From: Atribacterota bacterium
GTDB taxonomy: Bacteria; Atribacterota; Phoenicimicrobiia; Phoenicimicrobiales; Stramentimicrobiaceae
Assembly (NCBI GenBank): GCA_028696495.1
Contig: JAQVGY010000003.1
Location: forward strand, 1 to 30,307
Length of the DNA stretch: 30,307 nucleotides
Direction of reading: 5' to 3'
The position numbers and the translations under genes are program-made. The notes below the pieces were generated by a model. The model was not told the origin of the DNA, made no database searches, and was given only the letters and a program-made list of their open reading frames with translations. Every line of letters begins with the position of its first letter. Position 1 is the stretch's first letter. Shown in pieces: positions 16,183 through 23,664 of the stretch.

Positions 16183-16245
16183 ATAATAATCTTAAAGCAT
16201 AATAATCTTACTTATTTTTAAAAAACTCAGAGTTTAGATTATTAT
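16183..16245. repeat. Direct and inverted ATAATAATCT repeats
   Basis: ATAATAATCTTA occurs at 16183-16194 and again at 16199-16210 (period 16 bp). Its complement AGATTATTAT lies at 16236-16245, so the second copy can form a 10-bp stem with a 27-base loop. The stem is pure AT except one pair, so it may be a protein-binding site or chance in AT-rich DNA. Confidence 0.35.
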
Positions 16246-16372
16246 AACTGTATTTAAATAGCCTTCTTTACTCTTAATATATAACTATATATAACCATGT
16301 AAAAGTAAAAGCAATTTATCAAAAGGCAGAGATGGTTAATATAGACTGTTCTTATAATAAAAATATTATGTA

Positions 16373-16409
16373 AAATACACCACCGTCCATCATATTGGTT
16401 GGTGTATTT
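16373..16409 (+). promoter_or_regulatory. Hairpin in the dnaE leader
   Basis: AAATACACCA (16373-16382) pairs perfectly with TGGTGTATTT (16400-16409). Two more C-G pairs inside (16383-16384 with 16397-16398, one T bulged) lengthen the stem to about 12 bp with a 12-base loop. It ends 18 bases before the dnaE ATG, and the T-run is too short for a clear terminator. It could tune dnaE translation or act as an operator. Confidence 0.45.
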
Positions 16410-16427
16410 AGCAAAGAGAGAGAATAG

Positions 16428-19400
16428 ATGTCTGAAAAACAAAAATTTGTTCATCTGCATGTCCATTCTGAGTATAGCCTTCTCGACGGGGCATGTCGTA
16501 TCAAAGAATTGATAAAAAAAGCCAAAGAAAATAATATGTCAGCCCTGGCTTTGACCGACCATGGAGTTATGTATGGTGCCATTCAGTTTTATAAAGAAGC
16601 TGTGGCTAATAATATCAAACCAATAATTGGTTGTGAAGTATATCTTGCTCCCAACAGCAGGAAGGATAAATCTTATGGCAAGAAAGAATCCCCCAGCCAC
16701 CTAATACTTCTGGCAAAGAACAAGCTCGGGTATCAGAATCTTATTCAATTGGTTACCAGTTCATTTTTAGAAGGATTCTATTATAAACCAAGAGTAGATA
16801 AGGAGATATTGAGAAAATACAATGAAGGACTTATCGCTTTGTCTGCTTGCCTGAAAGGGGAAGTATCCCGTTCAATATTACAAAATGATTTTGCAGAAGC
16901 AGAGGAATTAGCCCTCTCTTACCAGGAAATATATGGTAAGGGGAATTTTTATCTGGAAATTCAAAACAATACTATGCCTGAACAGCTCAAGGTTAACCAG
17001 GAGTTAATCAAATTGGGTCATTCTCTCAATATACCTCTGGTAGCTACCAATGATGTACACTATATCAATAGAGAGGATTTTGAAGCACATGATATCCTGC
17101 TGTGCATACAGACAGCCACCAATCTCGATGACCCGGCTCGTTTAAAATTTAGTAGCGATGAATTCTATTTTAATACCCAGGAAGAGATGCTACAACATTT
17201 TGCCGATATTCCCGAAGCACTGGAGAATACCTGCAAGATTGCCCGGGAGTGCAATCTGGAAATAGATTTTCGCAATGCCCATCTGCCTGATTTCAGTCTA
17301 CCCGAAAACCTCACCGATAATGAGTACTTAAAACAATTATGTTATGAAGGGGCAAAAGCTAAATTTAAATCCCTGGAAGGGGAGATTAAGGAACGTCTGG
17401 ATTATGAATTATCTATTATAAAAAAAATGGGTTTTGCCACTTATTTTTTGATTGTATGGGATTTTGTTGATTATGCCAAAAAGCATGATATCATGGTTGG
17501 CCCCGGGAGAGGCTCAGCAGCTGGCAGCCTTGTAGCCTATTGCCTTAATATTACCAATATAAACCCTTTGGATTACCATCTGCTCTTCGAAAGATTCCTC
17601 AACCCGGAAAGAATCAGTATGCCTGATTTTGATATTGATTTTAGCATTGAGGGAAGAGGGGAAGTAATAGAATATGTTAGTAAAAAATATGGAAGTGATA
17701 AGGTAGCCCAGATAATCACTTTTGGTACTATGGCTGCCCGAGCAGTAATCCGGGATGTGGGAAGAGCCCTGGGCATCCCTTACGGACAGGTAGATAAAAT
17801 TGCTAAACTTATCCCTTTTGATCCCAAAATGACCATAGAGAAAGCTTTACAGATTGAACCCGAATTGAAAAACAGAATGGAAAATGATGATACTATAAAG
17901 AAAATGATTGAAATATCCTCTAAATTGGAAGGCTTATCCCGCCATGCCTCTACCCATGCTGCAGGGGTGGTCCTGTCTCGAGAATCATTGACTGATTTCG
18001 TTCCTCTCCAATTAACTTCTGAAGGAGAAATCTCTACTCAATATATTGCAGAAGATTTAGAGTCCCTGGGATTACTAAAGATGGATTTTCTGGGGCTGAG
18101 AACCCTTTCAGTAATCAACAACACCTTAAAAATTATTAAAAAGACCAGGGGTGAAGCAATAAGAATTGACCAGATTCCATTAAATGATGAGAAGACTTAT
18201 CAGTTATTAGCCGGAGGGGAATGCTGTGGCGTCTTTCAATTGGAAAGTTCCGGAATGACAGACCTGGTAAAGCGGATGGAACCCAGAAATATAGAGGATA
18301 TCACTGCCCTGCTGGCATTATTTAGACCGGGCCCTTTAGGCAGTGGCATGATTGATGATTTTATAAATCGTAAAAAAGGTAAAGTAGAAATTCAATATCT
18401 TCATCCCAGACTTGAGCCGATTTTGAAAGACACTTATGGGGTAATCGTATATCAGGAACAGGTTATGCAAATTGCCAGTCAACTGGCGGGTTATTCCCTG
18501 GGGGAGGCAGATATATTACGGAAGGCAATGGGTAAAAAGATAAAAGAAGTAATGAAGAAGCAGCAGAAACAATTCATTGAAGGTGCGTTGAAGAATGGTA
18601 TTGATAAAAAGACTGCCAATGAAATATATGACCTGATTGCCTATTTTGCGGGATATGGTTTTAATAAATCTCATAGTGTTTCATATGCTTTTTTATCCTA
18701 TCAGACAGCCTATCTTAAAGCACATTATCCGGTAGAATTTATGGCTGCACTCCTCACCAGTATTATGCAATATACTGATAAAGTAGTGAAATATATAAAA
18801 GAATGCCAGAATATGGGTTTGAAAATACTGCCCCCTGATGTCAATGAAAGTCTGATTGATTTTACGGTAGTGGATAAAAATACTCTGCGCTTTGGTCTGG
18901 CAGCTGTTAAAAATGTGGGCAGAGCCGCGGTAGAGAATATTATTAAAGAGAGAAAAGAAAATGGTCCATTCTCCTCTCTGCTTGATTTCTGTCAAAGGGT
19001 AGATATAAAAACCATGAACAGGAGGGTTATGGAAAGTTTAATAAAATGTGGCGCCTTCGATTCACTTAAAACTTCCAGAGCCCGGCTGCTATCAATATTA
19101 GAAAGAACAATACAGATAGCACAAGACCAGCAAAGGGAAAAAAGAAATGGCCAGGTGAGTCTTTTTACCATAAAGAGCGATGAATTGCTAAATAACATTC
19201 AGGATACCTTTGATCTGGAAGAGGTTCAAGAGTTTAGTGACCAGGAACTTTTAACTATGGAGAAAGAAACCCTTGGATTTTATCTCTCACACCATCCTTT
19301 GCAGGATTACCAGGATAAATTGTCTGAAATCACCAATGCCGACTCTTCCAGCTTAGAAAATTTTTCTGATAAGAGTCAATTGGTTTTAGGTGGTATCATT

Positions 19401-19919
19401 ACCAATTTGAGAAAGAAAGCCACTAAAAATGGCAATATAATGGCTTATTTTTCTTTGGAAGATTTGCATGGCACAATTGAAATCATCGTTTTTCCTAAAA
19501 CACTGGAGGAGTTTAAAGAAATACTCAAGGAAGAAAATATAGTCATTGTGGAAGGGCGCCTTGATACTATGGAGCTGAATATGAAATTGCTGGCAGAGTC
19601 ACTTACTCCAATTAATGATTACGAGAAAAAAGATTTACCTAAACGAAAGAAAAAAAGTAAAAGCATATCATACCTGCATATAGAAGTAGATTTTACCGGA
19701 CTGGATTTAAAGAGATTGGAGGGTTTAAAAAAAATATTACAAAAATATCAAGGTAGAGAGCGTGTTGTAATACATTTTAAATCAGCAGAAAAAATATATC
19801 ATCAATATGTAGATGAAGATATAATGGTTGAATATAATCAGGATTTAGTTGAAGAGATAGAAAGATGTCTGCCCCGAGCCAGGGTCTGGTTGGGAAAGAA
19901 TAGTGCTGGAAAGGTTTAA
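16428..19919 (+). CDS. dnaE: DNA polymerase III alpha subunit, DnaE1 type
   Basis: The replicative polymerase subunit, 1163 residues, normal for DnaE. The N-terminal PHP domain (residues about 5-290) keeps metal-type motifs: HLHVHSEYSLLDG, TDHG, CEVYLAP and NDVHY. A Mn/Zn-dependent proofreading or structural role is therefore possible. The palm has GPGRGSAAGSLVAYCL and the catalytic MPDFDIDF acids near residues 400-404; further core motifs are FRPGPLGSGM and SHSVSYAFLSYQTAYLKAHYP. Helix-hairpin-helix, an OB fold near residues 980-1060 (LVLGGIITNLRKK) and a C-terminal domain follow. It has no inserted DnaQ/PolC exonuclease. ATG at 16428 follows AGAGAGAGAA, a modest Shine-Dalgarno. The stop lies only three bases from the 3' end of a convergent tRNA gene. 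Confidence 0.97.
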   Translation: MSEKQKFVHLHVHSEYSLLDGACRIKELIKKAKENNMSALALTDHGVMYGAIQFYKEAVANNIKPIIGCEVYLAPNSRKDKSYGKKESPSHLILLAKNKLGYQNLIQLVTSSFLEGFYYKPRVDKEILRKYNEGLIALSACLKGEVSRSILQNDFAEAEELALSYQEIYGKGNFYLEIQNNTMPEQLKVNQELIKLGHSLNIPLVATNDVHYINREDFEAHDILLCIQTATNLDDPARLKFSSDEFYFNTQEEMLQHFADIPEALENTCKIARECNLEIDFRNAHLPDFSLPENLTDNEYLKQLCYEGAKAKFKSLEGEIKERLDYELSIIKKMGFATYFLIVWDFVDYAKKHDIMVGPGRGSAAGSLVAYCLNITNINPLDYHLLFERFLNPERISMPDFDIDFSIEGRGEVIEYVSKKYGSDKVAQIITFGTMAARAVIRDVGRALGIPYGQVDKIAKLIPFDPKMTIEKALQIEPELKNRMENDDTIKKMIEISSKLEGLSRHASTHAAGVVLSRESLTDFVPLQLTSEGEISTQYIAEDLESLGLLKMDFLGLRTLSVINNTLKIIKKTRGEAIRIDQIPLNDEKTYQLLAGGECCGVFQLESSGMTDLVKRMEPRNIEDITALLALFRPGPLGSGMIDDFINRKKGKVEIQYLHPRLEPILKDTYGVIVYQEQVMQIASQLAGYSLGEADILRKAMGKKIKEVMKKQQKQFIEGALKNGIDKKTANEIYDLIAYFAGYGFNKSHSVSYAFLSYQTAYLKAHYPVEFMAALLTSIMQYTDKVVKYIKECQNMGLKILPPDVNESLIDFTVVDKNTLRFGLAAVKNVGRAAVENIIKERKENGPFSSLLDFCQRVDIKTMNRRVMESLIKCGAFDSLKTSRARLLSILERTIQIAQDQQREKRNGQVSLFTIKSDELLNNIQDTFDLEEVQEFSDQELLTMEKETLGFYLSHHPLQDYQDKLSEITNADSSSLENFSDKSQLVLGGIITNLRKKATKNGNIMAYFSLEDLHGTIEIIVFPKTLEEFKEILKEENIVIVEGRLDTMELNMKLLAESLTPINDYEKKDLPKRKKKSKSISYLHIEVDFTGLDLKRLEGLKKILQKYQGRERVVIHFKSAEKIYHQYVDEDIMVEYNQDLVEEIERCLPRARVWLGKNSAGKV

Positions 19920-19922
19920 ATA

Positions 19923-20011
19923 TGGTGCCGAAGGTCGGAGTCGAACCGACATGAGCTGTGAGGCTCGCTGGATTTTGAGTCCAGTGCGTCTACCTATTTC
20001 GCCACTCCGGC
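19923..20011 (-). tRNA. tRNA-Leu (anticodon CAA)
   Basis: On the minus strand the sequence from 20011 folds as a type II tRNA. The acceptor stem GCCGGAG/CTTCGGC has one G-T pair. The D-arm contains GGTAGACGC. The anticodon stem CTGGA/TCCAG holds loop CTCAAAA, giving anticodon CAA (reads UUG). The long variable arm GAGC...GCTC is typical of Leu, and the T-arm is GTCGG/CCGAC with TTCGACT. The 3' ACCA is encoded. Total 89 nt. Confidence 0.97.
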
Positions 20012-20030
20012 ATCAAAAAGTATCTAAAAA

Positions 20031-20059
20031 ATTATAGGATAGACTAATGCCAATGTCAA
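20031..20059 (-). promoter_or_regulatory. Consensus promoter of tRNA-Leu
   Basis: A perfect TTGACA (20059-20054), exactly 17 bases, and a perfect TATAAT (20036-20031) on the minus strand. Transcription would start near 20024, about 12 bases before the mature tRNA. An inverted repeat AGGTAA/TTACCT (20059-20064 and 20073-20078) touches the -35 box. Confidence 0.9.
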
Positions 20060-20137
20060 GGTAATAACTATTTTACCTGAGTCCGATTCCATTCTTTTTT
20101 TAGGGAAATTTATTTATAAAGAATAAGAGCATGAAGT

Positions 20138-22813
20138 ATGATAAAAAAAACAAAAAGGTTACTTTTAATTGATGGGCAGGGATTAATATATCGCGCATTC
20201 TTTGCCTTGCCCAGACTGACAACCTCCCATGGTCAGCTGATTAATGCTGCCTATGGCTTCACCCTGGTCTTGCTGAGATTATTAGAAGAACAGAAACCTG
20301 ATGGGATTATAATTGCATTCGATACTCCTAAGCCTACTTTTCGACATAAACAATATGAAAAGTATAAAGCCCAGAGAGAAAAAATGCCTCAAGAATTAAT
20401 TGACCAACTACCCATTATTAAAGATATTGTTCAGAAATTTAATATTCCCTCAATGGAGATTGAGGAATATGAAGCAGATGACCTTATCGGCTCTATAGTA
20501 CAGAAAACAAAAGGCAGTGAATATAAACCGGTTATTGTTACCGGTGATAGGGATTTATTACAATTGGCTGATGAGGATAGTGAAATATTATTAATGCAGA
20601 AAGGGGTAACCCAGGTTGAACAATATCATCTGGAATCTCTGGAAGAAATGCTGGGCTTTTCTCCCCATCTCATTCCTGATTATATTGGTCTTAAAGGAGA
20701 CCCATCTGATAATATTCCGGGTGTACCTGGTATAGGAGAAAAAACTGCTAAAAAATTGATACAGCAATATGGCAGTCTGGAAGATGTAATTAAAAATTCT
20801 GTTCATATGGAGAACAAATCCCTGAGAGAGAAGATTTCGCAATATAAAGAACAGGCTAAATTGAGCAAGGAATTAGCTATCATTAAAAGAGATGTTGCTC
20901 TCGATTTAGAGTTATCCAAAATTGCCTATAGCGGTCCTGATTATGAAAAGTTAAGAACTCTCTTTGAAAAATATGAATTTAAAAAATTACTGGAAAAACT
21001 TCCCGCTCAAAAATCAGATGGTAAAAAAATAAGAGAGAATATCATAGAATTCCAGGAAATTATTAATGAAGAGCAATTTAAAGAATTATGCCAGAAGGTT
21101 AAGTCAAAGAGACTTTTTTCTTTTTTAGAGGAGGGTTATCAGTCCGCAGGCTCCAATTTAATCAAATTTATTGCTATAGGTCTTCCTGATGAAGTTTATT
21201 TAATTAGAATAAATAACAGTGATACCCTGATTGATAGCAACAAATATCTTTCCAAAGACTTGCTGCTCAGAAGATTGAATGAGCTTTTTCAGGATAGTAA
21301 AATAGAAAAGATAGGGTTTGACCTGAAACATTCCTGGACCTATCTATCCAATGATAATAATTTTTTTCACCCTCCTTATTTTGATGTGCAGATTGCCTCC
21401 TACCTGCTCAACCCTTCTCAGGAGAATTATCATTTAAATAGGATATTAGGAGATAATCTGGTTGGAAAAAGTAGTGCCGATATTGAAGCTGCAGAACAAG
21501 GAAATTTTTTTGAGAGGGAAAAGGAGATATGCTGGCAGGCAAAATCATTATTACCCTTAAAAGAGACTTTGTGGGAAAAGCTCTGTTCTCAAAATATGGA
21601 TAAACTGTATCTCGATGTGGAGCTTCCTCTCATTAAGGTAATTTACCTTATGGAAAAAAAAGGCATTAAGCTTGATACCGTTTTTTTAAAGAAGATGTCA
21701 CAGCATTTTTCCCGAAAAATAGCAGAAATCAGAGCTGGTATTTTTGATTTAGCGGGCGAAGAGTTTAATCTAAATTCACCAAAACAATTGAGCCATATCC
21801 TGTTTAAAAAATTAAAACTTCCCATTATAAAAAAAATTAAAACCGGTTATTCTACCAATGCACAGGTTTTGCTGGAATTATCAGAAAAACATGAAATAGT
21901 TGCCAAAATCCTGGATTATCGGGAGCTGGAAAAATTAAAAAATACCTATATTGATAAATTACCCCGATTGATAAATCCTCAAACGGGCAGGATTCATAGC
22001 TGTTTTAATCAAACCGGTACCTCAACCGGGAGGCTGAGCAGTAATAATCCTAATTTGCAGAATATCCCTGTTAGAACTGAACTGGGTAGAGATATCAGAA
22101 ATGCCTTTATAGCAGAGGAAGGAAATATATTTTTATCTGCCGATTATTCTCAGATTGAGTTAAGAATCTTAGCACACCTTTCTCAGGATAAAGATTTAAG
22201 GGAAGCTTTTTTAGAAGGAAAGGATATCCATGCCTTTACTGCAGCACAATTGTTTAATGTTGATTTGAATCTGGTTAGCGAAGAGATGAGAAGAATTGCC
22301 AAGACTATTAACTTCGGTATCATTTATGGGATGAGCAGCTATGGACTGGCAACCGGTCTCAGGATAAGCAGGGAAGAGGCGGCACAATATATTGATGCCT
22401 ATTTTCAGAGATACCATAGAGTAAAAGAGTATATTGATGAACAGATTGCCATTGCCAGGAAGAATAAATATGTCACAACGATGCTAAACAGGAAAAGATA
22501 TCTGGAAGGTATCGATAGCAGCAATAAATCAATCAGGGAATTTTATGAGCGGACTGCTATTAATACTCCTATACAGGGCACGGCAGCAGATTTAATTAAG
22601 ATGGCTATGGTTGGAATAAACAACAGGATGGAAAGATTGAATCTGCCCAGTGGTTTGATTATACAGATTCACGATGAGTTAATCTTTGAAATTCCAGAAT
22701 CAGAGCTGGCGGAAAGACAGGCTATTATTAAAGATATCATGGAGAATTGCCTTCCCCTGGATATACCATTAAGGGTAAATTTCAAGAGTGGTAATCATTG
22801 GGGAGAGCTGTAA
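20138..22813 (+). CDS. polA: DNA polymerase I
   Basis: An 891-residue Pol I that removes primers and fills repair gaps. The N-terminal 5' nuclease (about 1-290) is intact: LLLIDGQGLIYRAFFA, EADDLIG, VTGDRDLLQL, GLKGDPSDNIPGVPGIGEKTA. The middle 3'-5' exonuclease fold (about 310-480) has lost its catalytic acids: the DxE of motif I reads SFLEEG, the motif II Asp is Ser (DLKHS), and the YxxxD of motif III is absent (CWQAK). It should therefore not proofread, as in Taq and Bst Pol I. The polymerase domain is complete: TGRLSSNNPNLQNIP, motif A SADYSQIELRI (Asp near 668), motif B RRIAKTINFGIIYG, and motif C QIHDEL. ATG at 20138 has only a weak Shine-Dalgarno. coaE follows after 42 bp. Confidence 0.97.
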   Translation: MIKKTKRLLLIDGQGLIYRAFFALPRLTTSHGQLINAAYGFTLVLLRLLEEQKPDGIIIAFDTPKPTFRHKQYEKYKAQREKMPQELIDQLPIIKDIVQKFNIPSMEIEEYEADDLIGSIVQKTKGSEYKPVIVTGDRDLLQLADEDSEILLMQKGVTQVEQYHLESLEEMLGFSPHLIPDYIGLKGDPSDNIPGVPGIGEKTAKKLIQQYGSLEDVIKNSVHMENKSLREKISQYKEQAKLSKELAIIKRDVALDLELSKIAYSGPDYEKLRTLFEKYEFKKLLEKLPAQKSDGKKIRENIIEFQEIINEEQFKELCQKVKSKRLFSFLEEGYQSAGSNLIKFIAIGLPDEVYLIRINNSDTLIDSNKYLSKDLLLRRLNELFQDSKIEKIGFDLKHSWTYLSNDNNFFHPPYFDVQIASYLLNPSQENYHLNRILGDNLVGKSSADIEAAEQGNFFEREKEICWQAKSLLPLKETLWEKLCSQNMDKLYLDVELPLIKVIYLMEKKGIKLDTVFLKKMSQHFSRKIAEIRAGIFDLAGEEFNLNSPKQLSHILFKKLKLPIIKKIKTGYSTNAQVLLELSEKHEIVAKILDYRELEKLKNTYIDKLPRLINPQTGRIHSCFNQTGTSTGRLSSNNPNLQNIPVRTELGRDIRNAFIAEEGNIFLSADYSQIELRILAHLSQDKDLREAFLEGKDIHAFTAAQLFNVDLNLVSEEMRRIAKTINFGIIYGMSSYGLATGLRISREEAAQYIDAYFQRYHRVKEYIDEQIAIARKNKYVTTMLNRKRYLEGIDSSNKSIREFYERTAINTPIQGTAADLIKMAMVGINNRMERLNLPSGLIIQIHDELIFEIPESELAERQAIIKDIMENCLPLDIPLRVNFKSGNHWGEL

Positions 22814-22855
22814 TAGAGAAAAGAGGAAGTTATTTAAAAAAAAGAGGTAAATCTC

Positions 22856-23482
22856 TTGAAAGTATTAATTGTGGGTTTAACAGGTGGCATTGTCTCCGGT
22901 AAATCAACCGTTGCCCGGATGTTCAGACAGCTGGGGGCAGATATAATAGATGCTGATAATATTGCCCGTGCCATTGTTCAGCCAGGAGAAAAAGCCTGGA
23001 AAAACATCGTTCATTATTTTGGAAAAGAGATATTAAAAGATAATCAGGAGATTAATCGTAAAGAATTAGCCAGAATTGTCTTTGCTGACAAAGAGAAATT
23101 AGAGAAATTAAACAAGATAACTCATCCTGAAATTGTGGCAATTATAAAAAATAAGATAGAGGAGATGAGAAGTAAAGACAGCTCTGATGGAACGATTTGT
23201 ATTATTGAGGTACCTCTATTGTTTGAGGCAAATCTGGAAGGTATGATGGATAAGATAATAGTGGTATATCTCAATCGGGAAGAACAGATAAAGAGACTCC
23301 TCATTAGAAACAGTCTCACTCAAGAAGAAGCAATAAATAGAATTGATTCACAGATACCTATGGAGAAGAAACTTAAAAAGGCAGATTATGTCATTGATAA
23401 TGGTGCCTCTCTTGGCCATACCAGGATTCAGGTAAAACAAATCTGGCAGGAATTAAGGCAATTACTTGCCCGGAGTACTTAA
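22856..23482 (+). CDS. coaE: Dephospho-CoA kinase
   Basis: CoaE phosphorylates dephospho-CoA, the last step of coenzyme A synthesis. The 208-residue length is normal. The P-loop is GLTGGIVSGKSTVARMF, with Val where most have Gly (GGIGSGKS) but the Walker A pattern kept. It is followed by GADIIDADNIAR with the catalytic-site Asp pair, LARIVF, THPEI, the EVPLLFEA motif and the lid-type RNSLTQEEAINRI. VIDNGAS near the end matches the family. TTG at 22856 is set by AAAGAGGTAA at about 22841-22850. It lies right behind polA, a common bacterial pairing, and is probably cotranscribed with it. uvrB downstream appears to have its own promoter. Confidence 0.96.
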   Translation: MKVLIVGLTGGIVSGKSTVARMFRQLGADIIDADNIARAIVQPGEKAWKNIVHYFGKEILKDNQEINRKELARIVFADKEKLEKLNKITHPEIVAIIKNKIEEMRSKDSSDGTICIIEVPLLFEANLEGMMDKIIVVYLNREEQIKRLLIRNSLTQEEAINRIDSQIPMEKKLKKADYVIDNGASLGHTRIQVKQIWQELRQLLARST

Positions 23483-23512
23483 AATAAAGATTATATTTTG
23501 AAATTAATAAAG

Positions 23513-23564
23513 GAACTGCTCGATATATCTTCATTTCTTCATTTTTCGGCTCAACGAACTGCTC
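23513..23564. repeat. Direct repeat GAACTGCTC upstream of uvrB
   Basis: GAACTGCTC occurs at 23513-23521 and 23556-23564, 43 bp apart. The second copy forms the small palindrome AACTG-CTC-CAGTT (23557-23569) and ends about 14 bases before the uvrB extended -10 box. It could be a regulator site; nothing shows which regulator. Confidence 0.35.
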
Positions 23565-23577
23565 CAGTTGCATGATA

Positions 23578-23586
23578 TGGTATAAT
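23578..23586 (+). promoter_or_regulatory. Extended -10 promoter of uvrB
   Basis: TGG-TATAAT (23578-23586), the same nine bases as upstream of ligA (1018-1026), with no good -35. A start near 23593 gives a leader of about 72 nt to the uvrB ATG. Confidence 0.5.
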
Positions 23587-23664
23587 TAAAAGTTGAATTA
23601 TTTTATAAAACCAATTTTTGCAGTAATATTTTTATTCTCAATTAAAAAATAGGATGGCTTGTTA

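Larger units (their letters stand above)
16056..16427. other. Intergenic region between pfp and dnaE
   Basis: A 372-bp, very AT-rich gap with no convincing gene. It contains a short palindrome TCCTAAA-A-TTTAGGA (16092-16106), a set of ATAATAATCT repeats (16183-16245), a perfect TATAAT at 16353-16358 without a good -35 that may serve dnaE, and a hairpin just before the dnaE start (16373-16409). A 70-codon minus-strand ORF here shows no gene-like features. No recognisable riboswitch or tRNA was found. Confidence 0.5.
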
